Positions 10,750 to 20,698 are shown, counted from the first letter of the stretch. The stretch: 64,000 bases of DNA from Allodiplogaster sudhausi (GCA_945643635.1 CALZFC010000273.1:28898-92897); one strand, 5' to 3'. Numbers and translations are program-made. The notes: a model not told the origin generated them from the letters alone.

Positions 10750-13700
10750 CAGTTCTTTTCTTCCTCATCTTGGGGATTTTCCTCCTCATCGGAAGATACG
10801 ACGTACTGAAGGTCGCCTTCTTCGTCATCACTAAAGAAGTGAATATCTTCATCGATTTCAGGCATTGCCTGTATGATATCATTGTTATCAACGGCATTCT
10901 CATCCGTTGTCTTGTTCTCAGCTACATCGCCATTCTGCTTTGCGGCAAACTCTTGCTGCAACTGATAAGTTAAGTCATCAAGCTCTTTTTCGAGCTGTTC
11001 TTGATCAATCTCTTCAACTTGATTATCTTCTTCATGCTGTTCGGGGTCATTCTCTGCCCCTTCATCGTCATCAAGATTCAAGCCCTCAAACGGGTCAACA
11101 TCTGGTTCGTCAGCCAGTGCAGGAGGACTGTTTGTGATCTCATAATTTACCATCGGGTACAGTTCTCGGAAAACAATATTTCTGACAACGGCATGCTTTC
11201 CGTTCACTTTGTCTTCTATGACAAATTCTTTTGGTATCAAAAGTTTGAGATGTGCCTCATTCTTAACTCTCGAGATGGCCACATAGAAGTGCCCGTGGGA
11301 AAATGTCGGAGTTCTCAGATCGAGTCCGACTCTTACCAGCGTCTGGCCTTGACTCTTGTTAATCGTGCAAGCAAAGCACGCCCTTATCGGGAACTGTCTT
11401 CGTGTGAATTGTACGCCACTGTTACGATCGAGATAATTCAACACGATTCTCGGCAGGAATACCTCTTCTGGTGGATTCACAGTCACATTTCTGCATCTTA
11501 GTAGTATGACATTTCTGTCCGCTGAGTTTACTTTCACTGCGTTCAAGAACACAAGTTTAGTGCCATTGCACAATTTGTTCTCAATGTCAATGTTCCGCAG
11601 AAGCATGACGGGTGTTTGCGGTTTCAAAACCAGCTTATGAGCAGGCATTCCATTGGGCGTCATCGCCTCCAAGGTTGAGATCAAATCTACGGGCATGCCC
11701 ATATGCTCTGCTTCTTCAGGAATCTCAGTGATTCCTATAAACTCTTCTGCTTCGCCAGGTAGCAAGTTCATAATTTTCTCATTTAGTTTGAGTACTGCAT
11801 CATTTCGAACTGCGAGGATTGCTCTTTTGCTCATCTCTTCACCGTTGCATAGGACTTCCTCCGGATACACGGAGTCTATTAGTGCGTCCTCATCGGCGCA
11901 TAGCATTCTTTCAGGTACACGAATGTGCAATCCGTCAAAGTTTGCAGTTCCTTCTCCAACTTCAGTCTGATATTTCAGAAATACTTGTTGGTCCTTGTCG
12001 ACCCTCATGTTAACAGTCAGTTTGCACTGCTCAAACTTGTCGTAAATAGGTGCATTGTTCAGTGTGTAATTCAAGATCTGCTTATCTCGAGCACTTGGTA
12101 TAACGGGCAAAATTTGCTTCCAGTCTCCACCGAGGAGAACGACACGTCCACCAAATGGCTTATCTTTCTGGTCTCTGGGCGCAGCGACCCTCATTGTTCT
12201 GTCAACAAAACTCAAGATTGCATTCGACTGCATTGGGGCCTCATCCCAAATGATGACTTCAACTTGTCTCAAGAACTGACCCTTGTCTGAGGTGATGTCA
12301 AGGTTTGTCTTGTCCAGCTCATCATATTCGAGCGGAATTCCAAAACCACTGTGAGCGGTCGTACCATTCTTCAATAGAGTTGCTGCAATGCCGGTTGAGG
12401 CAACAGGTAAAACAACCTTTTCGTGTGCAATGCACCAATTGATTAAGTACTCGTAGAGGAATGTCTTTCCACAACCACCACTTCCAGTCACAAAGAAGCA
12501 ACGCTTTTCGGCACTTGTGTCAGAGATGGCAGCAATGATTTGCTCCGAAATTGACTTCTGGCCCTCATTTAGCATGGGTTGCATTTCATCTGCTCTCTTT
12601 TGAGCCTCTCTCTTGTCTTCAGACATGAACTTTCGCTCAAGAGCTTCATTCCTTCTAAGCTCCGGCAATCCAAACTGCTTGAGCGTCATGTTAGAGTGTC
12701 TTATGATCGACTGAATGTGCCTGAGGACTCTCTGCACTTTCTCTTCTTCAGAGTATTTATGTTGCTTATCGCGGTCAAACATGTCTGCCTTGTACTTTTC
12801 AAAGAGTTCTGCCGGACTGGGTGGCTGACAATTCATCAGAATGACGCAGAAGAGTCTGAGGAATGCTCTTGGATTCGGTATAGACTCGCTTGCAAGGTTA
12901 AGACATGCGTCCCACTCCTTGTCATCTCTCAAAAGGCCTCTTGCCCGAGAAGACTCATCAAAGGTTGCATATGTGGTGCTTCCATCTTCTGATTTAAGCA
13001 AATCAGCAAAGCAAGTGTAGCCAGTAAGGCTTCTCACCAGACAGTGAAGGCCGTAAAGTTCCCTGTTTCGGGGGCTGATGGGAGACAGGTACGCAATATT
13101 ACGCTCAATCTGTCCAGTACGTACATATGGCTTGTACATCTTTGCCTTCTGATCCCATCTGTATCTTTCTTCAACTTCAAGATAAGTCAGTTTTCTTGCA
13201 TCTTCGTCACGTATGTTTAGCTCCATGAAAGCCATGAATCTGGAGGTGGCTCTCTCAGCTCTTTGTTCTCTCTGGGCGGCAGTATCATCAGCTTTGACAA
13301 CCATATGTTGCTCACCTTCCAGATGAATGTACAATGCTGTAACGCAATGAGATATACCATGCAGTGGCAGGCCAAGTCTGCAGAATGAAGCCTCAATTGA
13401 GGATATGCTTCTCGCATTCTGGAAAGTCTTTGTTTCGTCAAGGTCAACCAATTGCCTGACTTTTCCATTTTTTTTCTCGTATTCATTTCTGAGTACGATG
13501 CCTTTGGCATTCATCTCATCTTCTTCCATATCATCAATTTCCAAAGCAAGGAGATCAACGCCCTTGAAAATGTACTTGAAAATGTACTTGAATGTAGAGA
13601 TACTCGTAGAGGCCTCTACATTAATGTGACAGCCATACTTCATCAGGAGATATGGATTGTGCGGAACAACATGTCGATTCGTTGCAACTCGTGCATTCTT

Positions 13701-16700
13701 TCCTTTTGAGTAGACAATGTTTGCTCCGTTATCTCTCCGTCTATACAACGGATAATCGTTTTCAATCATTTCTGTTTCATCGCGATAGCCTTTTGGGTAA
13801 CTTTTCGCGCATAAGAATGCATTGGGTCGCCTCTTACGGCACGTCATATCAAGTTTACCTTCGCAGGGACCATGAATCATACACTTTTGAATGAGTTCAC
13901 GATGTCTCATTTTCTCCTCATAATAAGGGTCATCCTGGGCCGGTTCAGGCGGAATCTCAGCACAGATTGTCTGATCAATGATCTCTGGAGTGTCAACATG
14001 GCCTTTCTTAAACCAGATCAACAGGTGAATATGAGGCATTCCTCTCTGTTGATATTCAACGTTCCAGACGTTGGCAACCACTTCTCCAAGTACACCACGT
14101 TCAGTGACGTCTTTCAAAAATTCTTTTGCCTTGAGCCAAAAGATTCGGCAAACATCATCGGCAATGTCATGCCATGTCATATTAGGCGAGATGAGTTTCA
14201 AAATTTTAGTAATCTCCGGCCATTCTGGATTTCCGGTAAATGTTATGAATCGAGATGGTTTGCCATATCTCTTTGAAAGTGCTACACATTGGTAGTACAG
14301 TCTTCGGAAGTATTTCGGACCTCCATAAAAGCTTTCAGGGAGTGTGACATAGTTGCCAAGTGCGTATCCCTTTTCTTCAAGCTTCATCTGAACATATTTT
14401 GCATTTGCTGACACTTTGGCAATCTTATTGACTTGTTCCTCACGTTCTCTCTTTATTGCAGCCAGTCGGTCTGCTTGAATTCGCAAATAAACGTCTAGTT
14501 GGAATTGCTGGGTAAGCATACCCCAGTATCTGCACCAATGCATTCGCCTTTCTTCAGGTGTATTACCTTTATCTGCGAATGTGAAATTGTAATATTCAGA
14601 TCGCGAGAGGAACTCGCGTGGCTTTACCCCAGGAAGGGGATTTCTCTTGCTCATTGTTGTAAACTTTGGCATTCCAAGCTTATAAGTGCGGTTTCCGCGT
14701 GGCAACAAAAGTGTATAACTCATGGCATCCCACAGCTGGCTAAAGTGCACAAGCTTCTTATTTGTCCAAGAGGATTTCTGGAAAATTCTTACTCCACGAT
14801 TCAAATCCTCGTGGCTCGGACACTGCCCATATGGGTAGACATATATTGCTGACATGAACTTGTCGCCTTGTGGCGCATTCAATCGCCCAGGATGGACCGG
14901 ACGATTCACATGAATTAGTTGTCCACCAGCGCGTGTATTCGGAGAGAACTGTTTCACAGCCTCCTCTCTATCGAGAATGTTCAACATGACTTGATTAGGC
15001 TGTCTATTTCTAGTCTCAGCTTTCTTTTTCTCTTCCTGGATTACTTCTTCCAGGAGCATATAGCATTTTGCGAGATGATTGTGCTCCTGTAACACATTTC
15101 GAACTCGCATGAAAATATCAAGATTGTACTTTACATTGTACTTCTTCATAAAGTCGGCACAAGCCTTTTCTGCGCGAGCAGAATCTTTGCAAAGGATAAG
15201 TGAAGTAAACGAAGGATTCGACTTCGCGGTGCTTTGTTGGAGGGAGACAATTGTTGCCTCTATTTTCCCGTTAACGACCAAGGGCACTGGGCCTCCTTTG
15301 GGAAAGTCTGATTTCTTTTTCGTGTTCATACTGGTGCACACAAATGATAGGGGAGAATTTATCATTCTCACAGTGTCATAGGTAGCTTTTCCAGCTGGTG
15401 AAAGGATGTACTCTTTAATTTTTCTCACTTCTTCAATGTCCACGAATAGTGGAAAGTCATCTTGGATCTTAACCTGGCCGCCTTTACAGCAAATGGAATC
15501 AGGTTCTCCAGGCCAACGCCATGCTTGGCAGTGCACACATTTGGTCTGTGGTGGAAGCACATAAGGCTCAGGTAGGGTACTGTAATTAATCTGGGCACGC
15601 ATAAGTTGCGGCTGAACCTTTCGAGCTTGTTGCCTATAATTTGCGAAATATTCTCTTGTACCCGACTGTGGGGTTGTCACAACTGTGCTTTCATTATCAA
15701 CAACTGCAGTATCAGTTAAGTCTTGTGAGACAGAAATATGTTCGTTTAGTTTGAGAAGTTGACAAATAATTCTCTTCACAGCCTTCGACTCAACATTCTT
15801 AGGCATATCTTTGTTGTCAACAGACAATACGTGCATTAGTGCACAGACATATATTCCGGTAGATGACGGACTTTTAATGACCGGATACATTTTCTTCAAC
15901 TCGCAACTTGCTCTGTTTCGATTGTAGTACGATGCAACTTGCTTAATTTTCTCAGAAAATGCGCTACCAATAGCTGGCAAGTACGGATCATAGACATATG
16001 CTTTTTGGGCCTTAATGACCACCAGTGCATATTCGTCTGCATTTTTCTTGATAGGCATTAATATGCCCTGTCTTTTTCCAACATTAAAGCCTTCAAGTCT
16101 TCCATTGCTTTCATAAGCATCAAGTGGCAATACAACATATCGCTTATTTGAATTTAGAGCGATTGCAAATTTGCTTATAATTATATCACTCAATTGATCG
16201 TTTTCTTGTGATAGCAAAGAAATATCGCAATCCTTCAAATCCGGACACTTGAAAGGAATTATCTGCACAACTTTATTGGCCGCAGTATCACTTTGTGCAC
16301 ATATTCTGACCATCGTTGTGTCAATCAACATCTTGGTGATTATTTCGCGGTATTCTGCAGATTTAAACTCGTCAAATCTCTTCTTTCTCTGCTTTGTCAA
16401 TTCGCACAAGTATTGTTCCGCATTAAAAAATAGAGCAGAAGCAGAATCTTCTGGAGAAGAGTATTTGCATACTTGATTGGACCTCTTCTTGTCCATTACA
16501 ACTGGCTTGCCAAATGATATCTCCACAAATTGTGATAGTTGTGCCATGACGGTTTCTCTTCGCTCTTTGTCATAGAGTCGAATTGTAATGTCAGGCTTTG
16601 TCTCTATCACTCCAAGGATCCATTCGTTTTGATCCTTCAATGGAACGAAGATAATCTTCTGCTTTATAGTAGATTTGCTCTCAGGAGCTATGCTCCTTGC

Positions 16701-19700
16701 AATGCAATCCATAACAACGGAATGCGAAAGCACAAAAATGCTTTGCTTTGACTCGGCAACCAGGACTTTTAACATTGCTTCAATAATAGAGCTGTCAAAA
16801 TGTCCACCGGCATACGCAGCATAAAGTGCTATTGCTGACACTGAGGTCTTACATGGTTTACCTCTTCGAGGCTGATGTGTCCAGCCAAACTTTTTAAGCA
16901 TTTCAAGTGATTCACTTGAATAGTCGCTTTCGTTTGACCGAACTGACATTGTGGACGATGCCACACTTCTCATTGATGCTACAGAACCAATAGATGAACT
17001 CGAGCTCGATCTTCGAGTTCTTGGAGTAGAATCAGGAGTAATACAGACTTCTGCGCCTCCAATTATCTTTATCAACTTGCATGTTTGCAAATAGTGCTTC
17101 AACTGCTTTCTGAATGAAGCAGCATCAAAATTCGGCACAACTGTCGGCCGATCATTAACAATTTGCAGAGCGTGGAAAATAGTGATTGGACCACAATTAA
17201 AACCATCACTTTGCAGAGTGGTAAGATTAGCACCCGATGGGGCGGCCATTACATGAAGTCCGGTTAAGTGATGAATACATTTTTGAATTCTGTTTAATTC
17301 ATTCCTGTCAACTTTATTCAGCGAGTCGTAAACCATGACAAAGCGTGGCGACGACATGTCTATGACACTTAGCATAAAGTGGTTATCATTGACCAACGGA
17401 AACAGAATCATGTCATAATTGCTAAAGTTGTCTGTTCTCAACTTTTGCATGCTTTCTGGATTTCTACAGTATCTTTCATACTGAACCGGATCAATCAGGA
17501 AAATCTTCTTGCCGTAGCAAACTGCTTGTATAGCACAGAGCACAACTTCATCATTCAACCACTGGTTGCCGTCCAGCTTGTTTAAACTGTCGTATGACAT
17601 CGTTGCGATTGGAGCATCGGAATTCGCAGTGGGAAATTCAGCCTGATAGGGCACAAACAGTTTTTTCGGCTGTCTCGTAGAAACTCGCTTTGGAGTGCTA
17701 ACGTTCATCTCACTCATCCCAGATAAAATGGTTGATGGTGATGGAGCTACATCCTTCTCAGCTTTCCGTTTCCTCCCGGAAGTATGAATCAATGGGCTTT
17801 GCAATAAATGCAAATCATTCATTTGAGATAACAAAACAGACGGGCTCTCAGTAATGACTTCCCTTCTGTTTTTCTTTAAAGAAATGGAGGTGTCAGTGAC
17901 ATCACTTTTACGCTTAGGTGTCTGATTTCCTCTCTTTGTCAGAGAAGTTTGGCGTGCGCTGGGCACTTGATGCTTGATTGGAGTTCGAAACAAATTCGAA
18001 TCATTGTCAGAATTTGAGCTTCTGCTTCTACTTCTAGTTATGCGAACATTCAAATCTGATTCATTGTGAGCGCATCCTGGAGAGATATTGCTTGAGTTTT
18101 CAAGCGATTTTCGGAGGTTTGATCTTGTATCAGATGCTTTCAGTTTGCGTTCGTCTTTATGTACGAACAATGACAACAAGGTTTGCTTGTACAACACCCA
18201 GCTAAAGCAGTCAATTGAAAATAAGAGTCTGTTCAGAGCGCACTCTGCATATTTGCATGCGAAAAACCACGAGCATTGCTTCGCGCCCTTGCTTTGCTGT
18301 TTGCAATCTTCCAGAATACACTCGAATGAACTCGTCGCTTTTATTCTGGAAACAAACTTTCGTACGTTATCTATAACGTCAGTGTATGCATCAAGAGATA
18401 CATGTTTATCTGAGTCACAAATTCTCATAATTCCAGTGCTCCAAGAGAAGTCAGAGTAGAAGAAATGCTTCTTGCGATTATCATCAACTATTACAAATTG
18501 AGCAAGCTGACATTCATTTATCTCTCCTTCATAGGATTTCATTAAAGCATTGTCAATAGACACATTTGTGTTACCCTTCAATAGAGAGTACTTACAAACT
18601 ACTGCCTTTCTTGCGGGCTGATCTTGAGCAATTCTTAGAATGCATGCTTCCACAACTTCAACATCTGGTGCTTTCAATTTCGCATTCAACTGCGACTTGA
18701 TCTTGGCAACATCAAATGATATTTGCTCAGCTGACACAATATTATTCGCTTGTGGAGTTTTTGCTTTGACAGATTGACTGTTTTTAACAATCTCATTATG
18801 CTTCGTAAAATTGGTTTTGAACCTTTCATGATGCATAACCAATTCAGAGATTTCCTTCCGGAATTCAGATGCATCAAAGTCATCTTCTATGTCCTTGCCA
18901 TTACTGCAAGCGTTCATGGCAAATCGGATTGCGTGAACACCAGAGTCAACTTCACGTTTCTGTTCTGTACAGGTGGCCGTCTTTACGGTTATGTCATTCT
19001 TAATCTTCATAACGTGAGCAATTAGTCTCCGAACTGATGTTCGAATCCACTCATATGTCTTTGCTGAACTCCAAAGGGAATCATATATCGTAAGAGTGTT
19101 ACTACTCTTTTCAAATAGTGCAGAGAGGAAATGTCCGTTCCTCTTATCATCAACCAATGGGAGCAGCATTCTCTCCATTACTTTGCATTTCTCAGCTGAA
19201 TACTTGTGAATGAATGATCGCACAGTCTTTGCGTCATACTTGTGATTGGCATCAGCATGCCTCAGAGATTCGGATGCAGAGACGTTCAAAAGAATAGTCT
19301 TTCCATTGCCATACAAATCGACAATATTCTCGAAAGCGCTCTGTACTGTGCGCTGCATCAATCTTCGTTGAGGATCTTGAACCTCACAGAATGGTGCCTC
19401 CACATCTGCGAAGACGTCATCGTCAAGATTTACCTCTTCAAGCACATTGTATGGTCTGCTTATCTCAATTTCGGGAACAACATCTGGCTTGATCCCTTTA
19501 CCTTTCCAAGAATCTTTCCGCCAAGGCGGAGTGCGAGGCTTTTTAAAGCCTTCATTTCTCGATCTCTGGCTTCTTCTGGGCTTCACTTGAGTCCATTCCT
19601 CACTTTGAGCTTGTGTTGGCTTTGCAACAACCTTTGCCGCAGAAGTGGACTCTTGATTTGAGGCTTTAGTCAGCCTATTCAGCATAACAAGTCTGTAGGA

Positions 19701-20651
19701 CTTCCAATCAAAGTGGTGTCTCTCTTTATCTATGCCTTTCATGGCACATTCATAAAATCTGGACATGAAAACACCACAGTTGGTACCGTCCTCTTGCTGT
19801 GCAACTGATTCCCACTTGAAAGTGGGCATAGGAGTGCCTGGAAACACGTGCTTTATAAGCATATGGAGTGTAATTTGCATAATGCTTCCAGGAAAACAGG
19901 CAACGTTGTACACGTTGTAAATTGAATCAGCAATCGTAACACTGTTGCTGTCCTTATGATACTCTGCAAACCAATAATGTTCATCCTGGTAAACAGGTAG
20001 AAGTATCCTTTTGGCTGTCCTTCTGAAGGAATCATTCAAGGCAACAAAGGCCATGTCTTCACTTAAGTCTTCGATTTGGAACTTGCCACTTGTAAAAAGA
20101 TCAGCAGCTCCTCGCTGTCCAAAGATTCCATAGAATCCAGTTAGTCCGAACACTGTGTCATCAAAAGTATATGTCTCCGCCATACGGCGTATGTAGTCAT
20201 CAACTGTTTCCAAAAGCAGTCGGTCGTTTGACGGAATGTCATCGTATTCATTTTCTGGTTCGAAGGGGATATAGCCCGCTTCGCCATTTCCACCTCCTCT
20301 GAGGGCAACATACTTGAGAGCAGATTCTTTCAACTGGAGAAACTTCGTTTCCATCTCATTGCATTGCTTGTTGTGGGATACTTCAACCACAGAATCAATA
20401 TTGACATCACGGGATACTTCTACCGTGGGCATGACCGGGCATAAGAGCTCCGGGTTGAGACAGCAGTGGAAAGGTTGAAAACACGGAAGTCCCGCTGTCT
20501 CAGTGACAACCGTGCGTGTGTGGGGGCAGAAGAACGGCTCTCCCAGTGATGGTGCCCCCTCAATCACTGGGTCATTGCCACCTGCGTAGTGTTGACGGCG
20601 GCCGGGCCGCAGGTCGACCCTGTCGCCCTTTCGCGTCACACGAAAAACCAT
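10749..20651 (-). CDS. Helitron transposase with six tandem Ulp1-like (C48) units, HUH Rep and PIF1-type helicase (3300 aa)
   Basis: A single uninterrupted frame. Residues of about 120-1640 hold six C48 cysteine-peptidase-like units. Unit 1 has H225, D242, Q286 and C292 (QEDGTNCG). Unit 2 has H507 and D524, but S570 in place of Cys. Unit 3 has H729, D746 and C793, with Gln shifted by one. Unit 4 has H1091, D1109, Q1147 and C1153 (QSDGFNCG). Unit 5 has E1343, D1361 and S1403. Unit 6 has Y1541, D1555 and T1598. A basic linker (820-1000) separates units 3 and 4. Then come a Helitron zinc-binding motif (C1705, C1708, C1721, C1722), Rep motif FITFTGNPEWPEI (2134 on), HUH motif PHIH (H2207, H2209), paired tyrosines Y2356 and Y2360, Walker A GSGGCGKT (2723-2730), Walker B (D2803, E2804), Q2846, KSQGQ (3099 on), and an acidic tail from about 3180. 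Helitron RepHel proteins are usually near 1,400-2,000 aa; the extra half is the peptidase block. All nuclease and helicase key residues are present. Met74 and Met100 are alternative starts. Confidence 0.93.
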   Translation of the reverse strand: MVFRVTRKGDRVDLRPGRRQHYAGGNDPVIEGAPSLGEPFFCPHTRTVVTETAGLPCFQPFHCCLNPELLCPVMPTVEVSRDVNIDSVVEVSHNKQCNEMETKFLQLKESALKYVALRGGGNGEAGYIPFEPENEYDDIPSNDRLLLETVDDYIRRMAETYTFDDTVFGLTGFYGIFGQRGAADLFTSGKFQIEDLSEDMAFVALNDSFRRTAKRILLPVYQDEHYWFAEYHKDSNSVTIADSIYNVYNVACFPGSIMQITLHMLIKHVFPGTPMPTFKWESVAQQEDGTNCGVFMSRFYECAMKGIDKERHHFDWKSYRLVMLNRLTKASNQESTSAAKVVAKPTQAQSEEWTQVKPRRSQRSRNEGFKKPRTPPWRKDSWKGKGIKPDVVPEIEISRPYNVLEEVNLDDDVFADVEAPFCEVQDPQRRLMQRTVQSAFENIVDLYGNGKTILLNVSASESLRHADANHKYDAKTVRSFIHKYSAEKCKVMERMLLPLVDDKRNGHFLSALFEKSSNTLTIYDSLWSSAKTYEWIRTSVRRLIAHVMKIKNDITVKTATCTEQKREVDSGVHAIRFAMNACSNGKDIEDDFDASEFRKEISELVMHHERFKTNFTKHNEIVKNSQSVKAKTPQANNIVSAEQISFDVAKIKSQLNAKLKAPDVEVVEACILRIAQDQPARKAVVCKYSLLKGNTNVSIDNALMKSYEGEINECQLAQFVIVDDNRKKHFFYSDFSWSTGIMRICDSDKHVSLDAYTDVIDNVRKFVSRIKATSSFECILEDCKQQSKGAKQCSWFFACKYAECALNRLLFSIDCFSWVLYKQTLLSLFVHKDERKLKASDTRSNLRKSLENSSNISPGCAHNESDLNVRITRSRSRSSNSDNDSNLFRTPIKHQVPSARQTSLTKRGNQTPKRKSDVTDTSISLKKNRREVITESPSVLLSQMNDLHLLQSPLIHTSGRKRKAEKDVAPSPSTILSGMSEMNVSTPKRVSTRQPKKLFVPYQAEFPTANSDAPIATMSYDSLNKLDGNQWLNDEVVLCAIQAVCYGKKIFLIDPVQYERYCRNPESMQKLRTDNFSNYDMILFPLVNDNHFMLSVIDMSSPRFVMVYDSLNKVDRNELNRIQKCIHHLTGLHVMAAPSGANLTTLQSDGFNCGPITIFHALQIVNDRPTVVPNFDAASFRKQLKHYLQTCKLIKIIGGAEVCITPDSTPRTRRSSSSSSIGSVASMRSVASSTMSVRSNESDYSSESLEMLKKFGWTHQPRRGKPCKTSVSAIALYAAYAGGHFDSSIIEAMLKVLVAESKQSIFVLSHSVVMDCIARSIAPESKSTIKQKIIFVPLKDQNEWILGVIETKPDITIRLYDKERRETVMAQLSQFVEISFGKPVVMDKKRSNQVCKYSSPEDSASALFFNAEQYLCELTKQRKKRFDEFKSAEYREIITKMLIDTTMVRICAQSDTAANKVVQIIPFKCPDLKDCDISLLSQENDQLSDIIISKFAIALNSNKRYVVLPLDAYESNGRLEGFNVGKRQGILMPIKKNADEYALVVIKAQKAYVYDPYLPAIGSAFSEKIKQVASYYNRNRASCELKKMYPVIKSPSSTGIYVCALMHVLSVDNKDMPKNVESKAVKRIICQLLKLNEHISVSQDLTDTAVVDNESTVVTTPQSGTREYFANYRQQARKVQPQLMRAQINYSTLPEPYVLPPQTKCVHCQAWRWPGEPDSICCKGGQVKIQDDFPLFVDIEEVRKIKEYILSPAGKATYDTVRMINSPLSFVCTSMNTKKKSDFPKGGPVPLVVNGKIEATIVSLQQSTAKSNPSFTSLILCKDSARAEKACADFMKKYNVKYNLDIFMRVRNVLQEHNHLAKCYMLLEEVIQEEKKKAETRNRQPNQVMLNILDREEAVKQFSPNTRAGGQLIHVNRPVHPGRLNAPQGDKFMSAIYVYPYGQCPSHEDLNRGVRIFQKSSWTNKKLVHFSQLWDAMSYTLLLPRGNRTYKLGMPKFTTMSKRNPLPGVKPREFLSRSEYYNFTFADKGNTPEERRMHWCRYWGMLTQQFQLDVYLRIQADRLAAIKREREEQVNKIAKVSANAKYVQMKLEEKGYALGNYVTLPESFYGGPKYFRRLYYQCVALSKRYGKPSRFITFTGNPEWPEITKILKLISPNMTWHDIADDVCRIFWLKAKEFLKDVTERGVLGEVVANVWNVEYQQRGMPHIHLLIWFKKGHVDTPEIIDQTICAEIPPEPAQDDPYYEEKMRHRELIQKCMIHGPCEGKLDMTCRKRRPNAFLCAKSYPKGYRDETEMIENDYPLYRRRDNGANIVYSKGKNARVATNRHVVPHNPYLLMKYGCHINVEASTSISTFKYIFKYIFKGVDLLALEIDDMEEDEMNAKGIVLRNEYEKKNGKVRQLVDLDETKTFQNARSISSIEASFCRLGLPLHGISHCVTALYIHLEGEQHMVVKADDTAAQREQRAERATSRFMAFMELNIRDEDARKLTYLEVEERYRWDQKAKMYKPYVRTGQIERNIAYLSPISPRNRELYGLHCLVRSLTGYTCFADLLKSEDGSTTYATFDESSRARGLLRDDKEWDACLNLASESIPNPRAFLRLFCVILMNCQPPSPAELFEKYKADMFDRDKQHKYSEEEKVQRVLRHIQSIIRHSNMTLKQFGLPELRRNEALERKFMSEDKREAQKRADEMQPMLNEGQKSISEQIIAAISDTSAEKRCFFVTGSGGCGKTFLYEYLINWCIAHEKVVLPVASTGIAATLLKNGTTAHSGFGIPLEYDELDKTNLDITSDKGQFLRQVEVIIWDEAPMQSNAILSFVDRTMRVAAPRDQKDKPFGGRVVLLGGDWKQILPVIPSARDKQILNYTLNNAPIYDKFEQCKLTVNMRVDKDQQVFLKYQTEVGEGTANFDGLHIRVPERMLCADEDALIDSVYPEEVLCNGEEMSKRAILAVRNDAVLKLNEKIMNLLPGEAEEFIGITEIPEEAEHMGMPVDLISTLEAMTPNGMPAHKLVLKPQTPVMLLRNIDIENKLCNGTKLVFLNAVKVNSADRNVILLRCRNVTVNPPEEVFLPRIVLNYLDRNSGVQFTRRQFPIRACFACTINKSQGQTLVRVGLDLRTPTFSHGHFYVAISRVKNEAHLKLLIPKEFVIEDKVNGKHAVVRNIVFRELYPMVNYEITNSPPALADEPDVDPFEGLNLDDDEGAENDPEQHEEDNQVEEIDQEQLEKELDDLTYQLQQEFAAKQNGDVAENKTTDENAVDNNDIIQAMPEIDEDIHFFSDDEEGDLQYVVSSDEEENPQDEEEKN
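20372..20610 (-). other. Hairpin cluster inside the first 95 codons of the transposase
   Basis: Perfect inverted repeats: TGTGG/CCACA (20372-20391) and CACGG/CCGTG (20408-20427), with near-identical 10-nt loops GATACTTC[A/T]A; TGAGACAGC/GCTGTCTCA (20456-20502); CCCAGTGAT/ATCACTGGG (20542-20571); and GCGGC-CGG-GCCGC (20598-20610). They may act in RNA or single-stranded DNA. Copy 2: 52446-52684. Confidence 0.55.
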
Positions 20652-20698
20652 CTGGAATAGAAGTCACTTAGGCCACTCAACCAGATCGATCAGCTTAC
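20652..20698 (-). other. Candidate 47-nt intron or SL acceptor abutting the transposase ATG
   Basis: On the minus strand GGAG|GTAAGC begins and TCTATTCCAG|ATG ends a 47-nt segment with good donor and acceptor. The acceptor touches the start codon at 20651, which supports that start. The upstream exon has a stop in frame, so it would be 5' UTR. Copy 2: 52726-52772. Confidence 0.5.

Noticed and set aside
10677..19661. Many plus-strand frames opposite the transposase
   Set aside because: They are shadows of the minus-strand coding sequence, without their own splice signals or recognisable domains.
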